The position numbers and the translations under genes were made by a program. From assembly GCA_036429605.1 (NCBI GenBank), contig CM071589.1, positions 5,518,001 to 5,582,000 on the forward strand: 64,000 nucleotides of DNA, read 5' to 3'. Positions 20,583 through 31,484 of the stretch are shown one piece after another. The first letter of the stretch is position 1, and each line of letters opens with the position of its first letter. The DNA is from Cladobotryum mycophilum (lineage: Eukaryota > Ascomycota > Sordariomycetes > Hypocreales > Hypocreaceae). The notes beneath the pieces were generated by a model, which worked only from the letters and a program-made list of their open reading frames with translations, searched no databases and had not been told where the DNA came from.

Positions 20583-23388
20583 ATGGGCAACATATTTGGC
20601 GCCCCAAGTCCACCTCCACCTCCCAAACCACAACCGCATTATCGACCGGTATACTGGCAAGACACTCAGCCAGTGTACAGAGGAACACATAGACCAGATC
20701 CACAGCCAATATACAGACCAGCAAACCGACCGGCAAATAGAGACCACCAGACAGTATATAGAACAACAGCCAGACCAGATCCGCAACCAGCACCCAGACC
20801 CGCGACCAGACCGGCTCCTCAACCGGTATATAGACAAGACCCTCAGCCGTTGACACCAGCATGCATACCGAACCCCATACCAGCACGCATAACCGTACGC
20901 ATGCCAGAACAGAGGCCAAGAGAGGACGTAGCTCCCCAGAGGGCCCTGCCCCCATGTCCCTACTATGCTCGCGGAGCCTGTTTATTGGGAGGCGATTGTC
21001 CCTTCTGCCGTGAAGCTGCCTTGGTTGTGCGGGAACCTCGAGCTAACGCACGCCCTCCAAGGCCATGCCGCTTTTTCGCACAAGGTCATTGCAAAAAGGG
21101 AGCTGCCTGTAATTATTCGCACGACAAGAATGATGCAACGAATACCATGACTACCGATGTACGACAAACCCCTACCCACCCTCGATTTGTGGAGTTGACA
21201 AGCTAATTCATGGTAGAACAACGCTTCCAACGATAATCAGACCTATGAGTTTGGAGGTGCTTGGGCAAAGTTCGGCAATGGCGCGACCGTTTCAAAGATT
21301 TTCCTTTCCTCAGACTTCTCTGCCGTCCGCATTCGCAATCTCCCGTTGAATAGCACCGTCAATTCGGTCAAGGCAATACTGGCAGACGTGGGCATACAAG
21401 TGCCAGCAGCCGAGATGCGTGTCATGACGCACACGGATCAAGGGAACTGCAGTGCAACGGTCAAAGCTGAGGATCCCTCGTTTGCCAAAAACGTCTGCAA
21501 CAGACTGCGTACCTATACCACCCTACCGGGTATTGAAGGCGTTGTCATACCTGTTGGCATGGGACAAAGCCAGAGCCTCCACCAAGTTGACTGTCGAAAA
21601 GTACATTGCTCGTGGCTCCGACCAACTCGTGTAGTACAGCTGAGCTTTGCAACCAGGACCATTGCCCTTAGAGTTCAGAAGAAGTTCAACACGGGCAATT
21701 ATAAAGTGCTTGGGAATAAGGTGACAGCTAGCGCTCCGACTGGACAAGGCAACCAAGATCAATCGGGGTGGAAAGTAACGCTGAGGGGCTTACCTGACAC
21801 GATTGAGGAGAAGAATATCACTCAGGGTATCCCAGAGGCTGACAAGCCTCGTCTCGTTGAGATTGGAGCACCCAGCTATGTTGCCGACTTGGAATTCGAT
21901 TCCACCGTCGTCAAGTCCATGTTGCTTGAATTTGGCCAATTAGAGCGATGGGAGGTATCCCCCAACTCCAAAGGGAAGCGCGTCAACGCCCATGCAACCT
22001 TTTTCGAGGAAGCACATGCGAGGGACGCAGCGTCTTCCTTGCACAACAAAGCACTGTCATTTAGTGAGAAAACACAGCTGGCGGTGCGGGTTGTAACCTC
22101 TGCCAAGTTCAAAGTCTCGACCAGAGTTTACGAGGCGGTACAGAAGCAGATAAAGTCGCAGAAGATCGTCTGGGAACGGCAGTTTATGCGATATTTTGAG
22201 TACCCCACTCAGGGGCTGTATCGTAACTTGAAGCTGGAAGGCGATAATCATCAGCAGGTGGCAAAGGCCAAAGAAAGCATCGAGAAGATTATCGGAGGAG
22301 AAGTGGTCAGAGTTGAGGGAAAGGATCTTCGGAACGCGAATTTCAGAAATGGAGGGGACGAATTTAAGAAAATCAAGACCATAGAGGATTCCCTCAAGGT
22401 CGTCATCGTTCCCGATGTACGCACTTCGCAATTCCGAGTCTTTGGACTAGAGGCAAACTCCGGAGCCACTCTAGAGAGAATCAGGACAATGATTCAGGAC
22501 TGTTTGTCCGACAGTCATACCATTGAGCTCAGTATTGATGACTTCAGATGGCTGTCGAGAGGCGGTTTCGCATTGCTCGAAGCGCGATTGGGAAAGGGAA
22601 AGGCAGCCCTCAATATCACGGCGAGGCAGAAGCACGTGTGCATCAGGGGATCAAAGGCAGACTACAACAAGGCCATGACCATTATCGCCAGCAGGCAGCC
22701 TGGGTCTGCCGGCGCGCTCTCCCATTCCGAAACGGCTTGCTCTTCCTGTTGGTGCGAGGCCGAGGAGCCGATTCGCATGTCCTGCCATCACGTCTATTGC
22801 AGTGATTGCTTTGTTGGGATGTGCGTGGCAGAGATGACAGGACAGAAAGAGTTTCATATTTCCTGCGTCAAAGCTGTCGGTTCCGGACAGGATACCTGTC
22901 AAAAGGCCTTTTCTCTTGTAGAGCTACAAGAGCATCTTCCTTCGGAAACGTTTGAGGATATCCTCGAGGCGTCCTTTGCGTCCTACGTCGGCCGTCATCC
23001 AGCAGACTTTAGATACTGCCCGACACCCGACTGCGGCCAGATCTACCGCGTTTCCTCTCCTGATACCGACTCCCCCAGCACTTTTACGTGCAAGAAGTGT
23101 CTGACGCCCACCTGCACCGGCTGTCACAGTCCACACCCTGGCAGGACTTGCGCCGACTACAGGGGCAGGGGAGCCGGCAGAGCCGAGGTCCTCAACAATG
23201 AGAGAAAGGCAGAGCTCGGTATCAAGGATTGCCCCAGATGCAAAATCATGCTGGAAAAGACGGCTGGATGCAACCATATGACGTGCAAATGCGGAGCCCA
23301 CGTCTGCTGGGTGTGTCTGGCGACGTTTGAGGTGAGTGGCGAATGCTATGCTCATATGAGAAAGGTACACGGTGGTATTGGTATATAG
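20583..23388 (+). CDS. RBR-type E3 ubiquitin ligase with CCCH zinc fingers
   Basis: Two exons, 20583..21158 and 21217..23388 (58-nt intron), give 915 aa. The open frame extends upstream of 20583 but has no ATG there. Residues 10-110 are Pro/Gln/Tyr/Arg-rich with repeated PQPxYR-like units. A degenerate finger lies at 125-142 (C-x7-C-x5-C-x2-C) and a canonical CCCH at 162-180 (C-x7-C-x5-C-x3-H), suggesting RNA binding. The middle section (about 220-690) looks like RRM/KH-like modules (AVRIRNLPLNSTVNSVKAIL). The C-terminus is RING1 (from C700, CSSCWCEAEEPIRMSC), IBR (from C793) and RING2 (C864), with GCNHMTC holding the catalytic Cys at about 877. RBR enzymes form a ubiquitin thioester there. 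The overall plan recalls plant DEAH11-type and animal RBR proteins, but without a helicase domain. Confidence 0.92.
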
Positions 23389-23889
23389 GGTACCGTAGGT
23401 GGTGATGGTTAAACATAAATTGTATTAGAAGTATGCTGTTGGGGAAGAAGAACAATGGGTCGGGTTGCTTTTGGGATATGGGAAATTGTTTTAGCTGATG
23501 GTAGGCACAATGAAATTTGGAGTTTTCCATGGATTCTTATTCTACACTCATTCGCTCAGTACACATCCACATAACTCAGTTCCAGGCTCACTATAAATTG
23601 GAGCTCCTCGGGCCCCTAAAGGCGGGGTTTAAGCCCACCAAGCAGAGCGCAGTTTGGGCGGGCAGCCTCCACCAGTGGGGAGATCCATCTGCGGCCCCAG
23701 CCGTTCATTCATTCAGGGGGCACCCCAGCAAGCACAGTCACTAATTCACCTGCAGCTACGGGGAAGAGCCCCCAGAGCTAATCGAGATAGTGGTGGATGG
23801 ACGGATCTCCAGGCTAAGCTCCCAGCGGCTTCAATCCACCACCAACATCCACCCATCCGACAACCCAGGAACACTCACCACCGACGAAA
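23389..23889. other. short intergenic region
   Basis: 3' flank of the RBR gene and promoter of the PUA/ASCH-like gene; no ORF or regulatory element was recognised. Confidence 0.5.
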
Positions 23890-24589
23890 ATGGCACCAAC
23901 ACGTATAACAAAGCGCGTCCACAAACAATCCACCCTCCCCGCCACATTCTTCAAGAAAGTCGGCAGTGACGCGAAATCATCACCCACTCCTACCCCCTCT
24001 AGCGTTGCCAGATCCAAGGCTAAGAGTCGAGCTGCCGTCGCGGCCGTCGCGTCAGACAGAGTCGAAACAGACGTCCTCCTGGCGATCCAGCCCCTCCACC
24101 TTGCCAACATTGTCGCCCAGCGCAAGAACCACGAATACCGAAAATACAGACTCCGCGATGGTGTAGAGCGCCTGTGGTTGTACGAAACGCGGGGAGACAA
24201 GGAGAACAAGGGTCGTGCAGCAATCACGTAGGTTATTCATGTCTACTAACTCCGTATGACTACTCGGATTGAATACTAACCTACGGTCTCCATCAAGTCA
24301 CATCGCCACCATTCCTTCAGACATCCGTCGTACTCCAGGTACCGTGCCAGAGGAGCCCTTTGGTATTGGCAATTCCGACTTCAATGCTGGCCTGAAGCAG
24401 TCCAAATACGGATACCCAATCCTCGAATTATACAAACTCGTTCGCCCCATTACGCTCGACGAGATGAAGACAACATGGGGAATGGGCGGCGCTCCAATGG
24501 GATGGTGCTTCATGAAGAAGAATATGTGGCAGGATCGCTGGGGGAACGATGAGGAGGGACGACAAGCCATAGTCACAAAGATTTTCTGA
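23890..24589 (+). CDS. PUA/ASCH-fold-like protein of unknown function
   Basis: Two exons, 23890..24227 and 24298..24589, give 209 aa. The 70-nt intron contains two CTAAC boxes. Residues 1-55 are basic, Ser/Pro/Ala-rich and probably disordered, with a possible nuclear signal (TRITKRVHK). From about 60 on, IQPLHLANIVAQRKNHEYRK and VERLWLYE resemble the opening of ASCH/EVE/PUA-like domains, with a hydrophobic strand, a K-x-x-E-x-R element and then WLYE. The second exon ends in a Trp/Met-rich helix. Nucleic-acid binding is therefore plausible but inferred. It is convergent with the aaRS-like gene 65 nt downstream. Confidence 0.7.
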
Positions 24590-24654
24590 CCATTCACAGT
24601 TCCCGCCGGTTCATATTATTTACTTCAACCCGGGGATTTAACACATCCACCGTA

Positions 24655-26298
24655 TCATTTCCATTGCTTCTCACTTAGGATCCCCTGCAGGTACTCGACA
24701 GAAAAAGAAGACCGAAATAACTTGCGAGGGTCCGCCATCCACCTCTCAACCTCGACCCACATGCGACGAAGCCCCTCACGCCCATGCTTGGACTCGAGAC
24801 GCACATAGCTGCAAAGCCCGTCCGTCCCCAGTATCTTCATCGTATCATATCCGCCTTCGCGAACATAGAGTGATTTCGAAAGCTTAGCCCCACTCCAGTC
24901 AACAATGAGAGGCGTATAGAGGATGTGCGGTGTCTGGCCCATGGCAAGACCCGTTGTTGCAGACCATTCTGCGAGCGGGCGGTAGAGGAAGGCTTCCTGA
25001 TAGGTACCGGCGTAATCGGTGCCGGTTATGCGGATGTGATGGGTAGAATCATCGAGGAGGTGCTGCATAGAGCGGATGAGGTTCCGCGTCGGCGCATTGG
25101 CCTCCAGACGAGCGACCTCTTCGGGCCGAGAGAGAGAAACGTCATGTTCACCATGATGAGGGCAATTGAAAATGATGTGGCTAGAAGTGTACCTGTTGAA
25201 GCGGCCGTGTTTCTCGGCCAAACCACAATCCTGAACAGGGCACGCAGCCCGGAGAGCCAGGGCATTGTATTTTGGGGAAAGCTGCGAAGCCAGGCGAGCT
25301 CGATGTTCCACCATGTATGTCAACAGGGACGGGACGGAAGGATGGGAAAAGAAATTGGATTGAAACGACATCTTAAAGGGGATGCCGGACCACCTAGACA
25401 TTTGACCGAGGACCTCTTCATACTCGGGCATGTGGGTTACGAGTGCGGCCGGTACATCTCTATAGGAGCGTTGGTAGTGCACTCCATCTATTTCGCATCC
25501 CGCATCCTTGACGGGTGCCGTATCGACAAACGTGATTTCTACCGTCACGCTGGGCACAGCCGAATCGTGGGAGACGAGGCGCCGGGCTCTGTCACGCAAC
25601 TCCCGCGCCAGCAAGAAGGCGTAGCAGAATACCACCAGCGTACCTGCATGCGGCGAGTTGTTTGGCTGGGCGCCAGCGTGAACTATGATGGGACGAGTCG
25701 GAACTGCCGTTGATGATTCTCTGGCATTCTGGCTTCCCAGTAGTTGACCCGTAGAGGACTCCGGTGTAGGCTCACCGCTCGAGTCCTGATCTTCAAACGC
25801 AAGGTCGAGCATCGAGTCGTCGGACTGAGCCAGGCCATCAGTCGCTAGAATAGGAAATTGTCGATCCACTTCGGCTAGATCTGGTACCTCATTCTCCATC
25901 GTTGCAGGCTCTTCATCGTTGGCCAAAGCCAAGAGAACAGGCCCGACGATGTCATTCTGAAAGGCATACGCGCCTCCTCCCAACGGGTGATGGACCTGTC
26001 CGTCATGAAAGGCCGCAAAAAGAGGACGGTCTTTGAACAGGACCGACGCAAGAGCCTGTATCGCGGAGATGATGTTGGTTTCGTGTGGTGGTGGTGGTGG
26101 ATCATCTCCACCGCCATGGCTATTGGCTTGCCCCTGCCCCTCGTGCCGCCGTTGCTCTCCGGGTCCGGGTCCAGGATCGCGTCCCACTCCTTCACCTTCA
26201 AAGGCGAGGGGCTTGAGAAGCTCAATTAGATTACGAGCGGCGGTCGCGCGCTGCGCAAGAAAATCCGCCTTACCCTGATGCAGACCACAGTTGGACAT
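24655..26298 (-). CDS. class I aminoacyl-tRNA-synthetase-like HUP protein, no anticodon domain
   Basis: Single exon, 547 aa. Residues 1-200 are variable and low in complexity. From about 203 a class I aaRS-type nucleotidyl-transferase fold appears. IIVHAGAQPNNSPHAGT (204-220) fits the HIGH signature, and ITGTDYAGTYQ (424-434) fits the conserved helix of class I LysRS/GluRS-like cores. YTPLIVDWSGAKLSKS (461-476) fits the KMSKS loop. Between them lies a Cys/His cluster (C353, C358, C379, H381/H382) that could be a zinc knuckle. The chain stops about 70 residues after KLSKS, so no tRNA anticodon-binding module is present. The protein probably adenylates a carboxylate, as aaRS-like biosynthetic enzymes do, but the substrate is unknown. 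Confidence 0.78.
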   Translation of the reverse strand: MSNCGLHQGKADFLAQRATAARNLIELLKPLAFEGEGVGRDPGPGPGEQRRHEGQGQANSHGGGDDPPPPPHETNIISAIQALASVLFKDRPLFAAFHDGQVHHPLGGGAYAFQNDIVGPVLLALANDEEPATMENEVPDLAEVDRQFPILATDGLAQSDDSMLDLAFEDQDSSGEPTPESSTGQLLGSQNARESSTAVPTRPIIVHAGAQPNNSPHAGTLVVFCYAFLLARELRDRARRLVSHDSAVPSVTVEITFVDTAPVKDAGCEIDGVHYQRSYRDVPAALVTHMPEYEEVLGQMSRWSGIPFKMSFQSNFFSHPSVPSLLTYMVEHRARLASQLSPKYNALALRAACPVQDCGLAEKHGRFNRYTSSHIIFNCPHHGEHDVSLSRPEEVARLEANAPTRNLIRSMQHLLDDSTHHIRITGTDYAGTYQEAFLYRPLAEWSATTGLAMGQTPHILYTPLIVDWSGAKLSKSLYVREGGYDTMKILGTDGLCSYVRLESKHGREGLRRMWVEVERWMADPRKLFRSSFSVEYLQGILSEKQWK

Positions 26299-26938
26299 TA
26301 TGATGTTGTTTCTCCTATACTTTTCGGTTTTACCCTATAATAAGAGGAAGAGAAGGGAACTGCGTTCTAACAGCCTTGACATCATTTTAACGGAAAGGTG
26401 GGTTTCACTATCAACTCACAATACCACGTTAGTACCGCGGAGATGGATCTTGGGACAGTAATATTGAAGTTGGTACAGTCATTCTAAAACATGCAGCCAG
26501 ACTAGCCAAGTCAGGCAAATATCGTCAGTCAATGGACACTAGACACTTTGAGCACGCAAGCTGAGCTTCCTATGCATATCGCTTGAATTTGAATGAATAA
26601 CCACCTCTTACACAGGTCTATTTCTTTAGCTACCCATCTCAAGTCATCTCAAGGTTCTGTGAAAAGGGGTCTCCTTCTCCTTCGTGTCCGCCACCTATAC
26701 AGATAGCATGTGTTAAACGTGGTGCAAGGAGTGTAGCGCAAAGAATGATTGCTGCACACAAACACCAATTTTGAAAGGGTCATATAAGTCATGTATCATA
26801 ATCGCAGCCTCATGTGTATCCATAAAGGTATCTCCAACTGCACCCGGTGGTATTAAAACTGCCATCAGAGTCAGTCCGAATCAAGTACCCAATCGCAACT
26901 ACTCAAGACTCAACCATACCTCTCAAGCTTGCTCCCAC
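26299..26938. other. intergenic region
   Basis: Promoter side of the aaRS-like gene and 3' side of the Nudix gene; nothing else was recognised. Confidence 0.5.
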
Positions 26939-27550
26939 TCACTCTACCATATCCTCAGGCTCGATTGGGGATTCGGCGTTTGCGGGGCCGCTCTTGTCGA
27001 CAGGAAATCCACTCATCTCCGACTGCGGAATGGCAACCTTGTTTTTATACTGCCACATGCCCTGCTGCAGCAGGTAGAGGTCGCGATCCTTGATGGACCG
27101 ACCAATGTCCGATCTTGGCTCCACGATTTCCATGACTCTCATGGCATCAGCCGGGGGTGACCACCAGTGAAGAAGGTCGTCCTGGATCTCCTCCGGGGTA
27201 AGCTTGGGCTCTCCCACGTCGTTAACGGTCTCGGCCAAGTAGAGGTACGAGAACTGATGAAGGGTATCGCGAAACTCCTCAATAATGGCGACGCAGCCGA
27301 CGTCGAAAACCCTGACGAGGGCGCCCGTCTCCTCCTTCACCTCGCGCTCGACCGCGGCATGATGGTTCTCGCCCGGCTCGATGCCCCCGCCGGGTAACTT
27401 GTAGTAATTGTCTCGCCTCGAGTAGAGAATGGCGATGTGTCCCCAGGCATTGACCACCACCGCGCGGACGGCCTCGCGCCTGGTGTAGTTGATTGCGGTA
27501 TCTCTCGTGCCGATGACGACCGGGATAGGCAGCTTCTTGGTGCTAGCCAT
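26939..27550 (-). CDS. Nudix hydrolase
   Basis: Single exon, 203 aa. The Nudix box G-x5-E-x7-REVKEETGA is complete: GGIEPGE begins near residue 55 and REVKEETGA follows. Its Glu residues bind the metal used to split a nucleoside diphosphate linked to another group. Upstream, AVRAVVVNAWGHIAILYSRR is the usual first strand and NYYKLPGG precedes the box. A short acidic tail ends the protein. There is no signal peptide, so it is probably cytosolic. MutT-like, ADP-ribose and diphosphoinositol types cannot be distinguished from sequence alone. Confidence 0.9.
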   Translation of the reverse strand: MASTKKLPIPVVIGTRDTAINYTRREAVRAVVVNAWGHIAILYSRRDNYYKLPGGGIEPGENHHAAVEREVKEETGALVRVFDVGCVAIIEEFRDTLHQFSYLYLAETVNDVGEPKLTPEEIQDDLLHWWSPPADAMRVMEIVEPRSDIGRSIKDRDLYLLQQGMWQYKNKVAIPQSEMSGFPVDKSGPANAESPIEPEDMVE

Positions 27551-28478
27551 TGTGTCGAGAAGTTGATGATGAGCTTTTTGGCTAAGAGTTTTGTCAATAA
27601 AGGAAGAATGAGAAGTGCTTGTGCAGAATATGGTTTGGGGGAGAGAATAAAATGGACAATGAGCGTAATGGTCGATGCAATGAGAATCTTGGAGGACAGG
27701 AAGGGGCGAAAGGAAAGGGAGTGCTTGATGTGAGCAAGCACGGGTAGTCTGATGGGGAAGTGAAGACGGAGGAATGTGGAAGTGAGAAGTGACTCGAACC
27801 GTTATTCTGTTGCCTTGGAGGCAGCCGTGCCTCTTTTATACCTACGGCCCCTTTTGTGTGTACCTAAACTCGTGAATTGGTCTAGAGGTAGTAGAAGATG
27901 GGATGCCTCGCAATAAGGTTGATGCCGTCGTCACTCGAAATGGAGCGTCTCTGGTAGGCCAGGTAACCGTCACACCCCGAGGCATTAAGATCTGCTTAGA
28001 TCAACATCTGATGCCATAAACGTGCAATGATATGGAAGGAAGTACAACAGAAAGGTACCTGTGTGGGTGTAGAAGATAAATTCTGCGCATGCAAAGCCAT
28101 ACAATCGACAAGTACTTGACACCACAACCAATGTTCAAGTTGCTTAGGCCAGCAAACAATTATGTTATAAGGTACGCACGACTCCTTTAGCAACCTCAAT
28201 GGCTCTTTTTTCTTCTACCATCAACGGGCGCTGCCTGCTGGGGCTGTACATCGAAATGCCTTGCTGTTGGCTCTAACACTCGGGCACGCTGCGGATGGTG
28301 AGCGACCAACAGGTTACATCAAAGGCTTTTTTCTTTGTGTAAGACATGGAATAATTATAAATGTGAACAAAGAACAGGACGTTATCCAAATGACAATGGA
28401 AAATTTACTTGAATCGATACTCATAAACTGTTGAGCGCATCCAGTCCCCCTCATATTTCGTTTAACTGTCTACACAAA
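27551..28478. other. divergent promoter region
   Basis: This separates the Nudix gene (minus) from the DHH gene (plus). A tRNA-like T-loop string near 27790 was examined and rejected. No ORF is supported. Confidence 0.5.
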
Positions 28479-30950
28479 ATGTTCTTCCATGACCCCGAGC
28501 TGCAACTCTACATCAACGATGAACCCCTGCTGATCTCTTCCAAGGTTCAGAAAGCAGCCCAATATATTGGCCTCACCTTGCAGTGGAACCAAAAAGGCCA
28601 TGTCCACAAAATCTCATACGACGAGGTCAAATCCTTGAGCGCGGAACTCGGCATTGTCATGTTGTCTGTCCAGGAGTTCATGCATCTCGCCAAGAGAGAG
28701 CCCAGGATGGCCTCTTCAAATTTTGCCGAATGGCTGGATGACACATACACCCTCTTACCAGATGATCGCATGAAGCGTTCGGATGGAAACGTCCTCGACG
28801 TGCCGCCCTCACGGCCAGGATGGTTCGATCTCAGCAGTGTCGGTGAGGATGGCTTGCCGACAGACATTTCCTCTTCTGCTGGGGAGAACCGGTGGAAGTT
28901 TTGGACGCAGAGTGATTCGAGCTTCGAGGCTGCTGCTGTGCGTGGTTTTGTTACTTCCTCTGGAACCTGTTCGTTGGATCTAGGGGTCCCCTGCTTTGCG
29001 CGCCATCCGAACCTGATGATTCGAAAGTGCTACCGTAAACCACCATTCTTGGTTGGCACCATCAACAACACATCCATGGATAGAATTTGGTCCGATTATG
29101 AACAGAAAACACACGCAAGGAACGATGATGAGATCATAAAGTTCTTCAAGTCTCTTGATCTTGACGACTTGACCCGAATCGCAGATACATCGAATGGCTC
29201 CCCCTCCGAGAGAACTCGAGAACGACTCATGGATTTAGCAGGCAAGAAACGACTCATTGAAGGGGGTTTTATGGGATTGAGAACCATTGACCATGATATG
29301 ATGGTCAAAGCCCTTTCCAGTCGACCAGATGCCAATACAACCTACGTCGTAAGCCACGATTACCCTGATGCTGATGGCATTGTCAGTGCGGTGTTTGAAG
29401 CCTTCAGACGTCGTGCTTTCTATGGAGAGGATTGCGTCGTTTGGTTACCGAACAATTCGGTCATCACTAGGCAGTTTCTTGGCGGAGAAATTAGCGATTT
29501 CATCGAGAGCGTACCTAAATTCAGGTCCACCAATAGCATTGTGCTCGTCGACTGCCATTCCATCGATGATGATTCGGAGCATCAAGTCAAGGCGATCATC
29601 GACCACCACCCCATCATACGCACATTCGCACCCTCTATATCAATCAGTCGAGAAATATCATGGTCTTCCACAATCCAGGTTTATGTCAAGCTCCTCGGAT
29701 CTGGCTTTGATCTTGACGCCGAAACGGCCAAGGTATTGTTGAGGGCGACGTTGGTCCAGGCAGAGCCCAGCTTGATGGCGAGAATGGGCCGGATTGACCA
29801 AATTGCGCTCGAAAGACTCAAGTCATTGGCCCAGGAGCATGATAGCTATGCAAGACTCATGTCTGCTCTTGTGTGGGAGACGGGGAACATGACGAGCGAT
29901 GAGGTCTTTATGATGGATTATAGGGAGAGCCTCTATGGGTTTGCTGTCATAAAGGCCCAGCAGACAGCGTCATATGAGAAGCAGGCAATGACTAACAACA
30001 TCCGACGCCATCTGCCGCTGACCATTGTCAAGCAAGTTATTTATGGCAACGAATTTCGATACGTTGTAAAGGAACAATTGTCAATGTACTTTAACGAGAG
30101 GTTTCATGACAAGGGATTCAAGAAAGCCATTCTTGATACCGTCAAGCAGGCATGCGAGGTCATGCACGGCGCCAATCGCGTCTCCTCCAAGGGCTATAAA
30201 GTAGAAGTCACCAACGTGCCACACCAAACCCCTCGGCTTCTCCTCGCTCCACTTCTCGAGGGCATCGTCCGAGAACATTTGAGGTTTTTTTGGTCCAAGT
30301 CCATCGGGATGCACGTCGCCTGCGGCTTCTTCACCGAGGATCAAGGCGAGTACGGCGCAGCAGATGAAGAGCCAAGCGCCAGCACGGGAGTTTCGTTCGA
30401 CGAGGTCAAGACTCTGCTGCAACAAGGCTTGGAAACGAGCTTCTTGAGCCTACCTCAGTACTGGCAAGTGTACCACGAATGCGAGGAGCTGCATGATGCC
30501 ATCACCTTGAAGAGCTTGCGAGACCCAAAACACATTGAACTTTTCGACACACGCATCCTCAACCGCACCGAGGTTATAAACAACGATCAACAACCAAGTC
30601 GTCCCACCATATTAGAAGCCAAGCCCGCCTTGATTCAACCCCAAGACATCAACCTAGAAACAGGCCTGCCCAATCGTCTAGCTTCACCAAATAGCTACAA
30701 TGATGACTCTCTGTGGAGGTATTGGTCCCCCGATGGCGAGGAAAACGTAGCAACGCGCGGGCACATCTTTCTCCTGGACAGGACATGCATCGATCTCAAG
30801 GTTGCTAGGGATGAGAAGACGCGGCAGCTTACTTTTCGACCTGTTTATCGAGATATCCCTGATCTAAAGTATGACATTGAACCGACGGGAACGGGAGATG
30901 GGAAATGGGTGAAGGTCAGGGTGTATCCTAGACTCTTCTCTGTTAGGTAG
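28479..30950 (+). CDS. DHH-family phosphoesterase with duplicated flanking modules
   Basis: Single exon, 823 aa. The frame is open upstream to 28431, but the first ATG is at 28479. The core around residues 285-520 carries DHH motifs: SHDYPDADGIVSAVFEAF (Asp residues for metal), IVLVDCHSID, and IIDHHPI at about 373-379. These are typical of RecJ, pyrophosphatase and exopolyphosphatase metallo-phosphoesterases (usually manganese). The protein is much longer than a plain DHH enzyme. A module with a WxxW pattern and an RGxx...C.DL element occurs near 139-170 (RWKFWTQSD...CSLDLGV). It occurs again near 745-776 (LWRYWSPDG...CIDLKV), so the catalytic part is flanked by related units. The substrate is unknown; nucleic acid, polyphosphate and cyclic dinucleotide are all possible. 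Confidence 0.82.
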   Translation: MFFHDPELQLYINDEPLLISSKVQKAAQYIGLTLQWNQKGHVHKISYDEVKSLSAELGIVMLSVQEFMHLAKREPRMASSNFAEWLDDTYTLLPDDRMKRSDGNVLDVPPSRPGWFDLSSVGEDGLPTDISSSAGENRWKFWTQSDSSFEAAAVRGFVTSSGTCSLDLGVPCFARHPNLMIRKCYRKPPFLVGTINNTSMDRIWSDYEQKTHARNDDEIIKFFKSLDLDDLTRIADTSNGSPSERTRERLMDLAGKKRLIEGGFMGLRTIDHDMMVKALSSRPDANTTYVVSHDYPDADGIVSAVFEAFRRRAFYGEDCVVWLPNNSVITRQFLGGEISDFIESVPKFRSTNSIVLVDCHSIDDDSEHQVKAIIDHHPIIRTFAPSISISREISWSSTIQVYVKLLGSGFDLDAETAKVLLRATLVQAEPSLMARMGRIDQIALERLKSLAQEHDSYARLMSALVWETGNMTSDEVFMMDYRESLYGFAVIKAQQTASYEKQAMTNNIRRHLPLTIVKQVIYGNEFRYVVKEQLSMYFNERFHDKGFKKAILDTVKQACEVMHGANRVSSKGYKVEVTNVPHQTPRLLLAPLLEGIVREHLRFFWSKSIGMHVACGFFTEDQGEYGAADEEPSASTGVSFDEVKTLLQQGLETSFLSLPQYWQVYHECEELHDAITLKSLRDPKHIELFDTRILNRTEVINNDQQPSRPTILEAKPALIQPQDINLETGLPNRLASPNSYNDDSLWRYWSPDGEENVATRGHIFLLDRTCIDLKVARDEKTRQLTFRPVYRDIPDLKYDIEPTGTGDGKWVKVRVYPRLFSVR

Positions 30951-31484
30951 ACGATAGCCAGGTTAGCGTCACCAACCTGGAGACGTTGGAAGGCATAGAA
31001 AGGGGGCCAGAGAGACTGAGTAGGTATTTAATAATTACAAACATTCTGTATCCCTATAAGCTGGCTAGCTACATTACAACTAAATATACGGAATACAGCA
31101 TCATCCACATACATATCGTGAGTCTGGTTCATCATCGAGCAGATGCTTGTTTGTCCAATGCTCAGGGGACGCATCTGTATCATCTCTGACTGCTTGTACT
31201 GACGTCATTCCATAAGCACCTCCCAGACATGACCCATTCAACTCATGGACCCATGGACAAAACGGGCGCATTTTGGTGTTTTGCATTGACGATCAGCCTC
31301 GCTTAAGTGTAGTAGATCATGGTCATGAACTTTCAATAAGACCGTTGCAATCCATTCAAATCACATGATTATCTAACATATTTTCCTATGTCCTTGCGCC
31401 TAGCTATCCTTTTTTTGCATATGTACATTGGTATCGGGTCGTAAATGATGGGGCGTAAATATCGATTAATTATCCGGGGTGTCG
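30951..31484. other. convergent intergenic region
   Basis: Between the 3' ends of the DHH and MFS genes; AT-rich, with no feature recognised. Confidence 0.5.

Noticed and set aside
24925..25713. Plus-strand ORF of 262 codons
   Set aside because: Antisense shadow of the aaRS-like gene; no motif of its own.
27770..27830. tRNA-like T-loop string GGTTCGAGTCA on the minus strand
   Set aside because: The flanking bases do not pair as a T-stem, and no D-arm or anticodon arm can be drawn.
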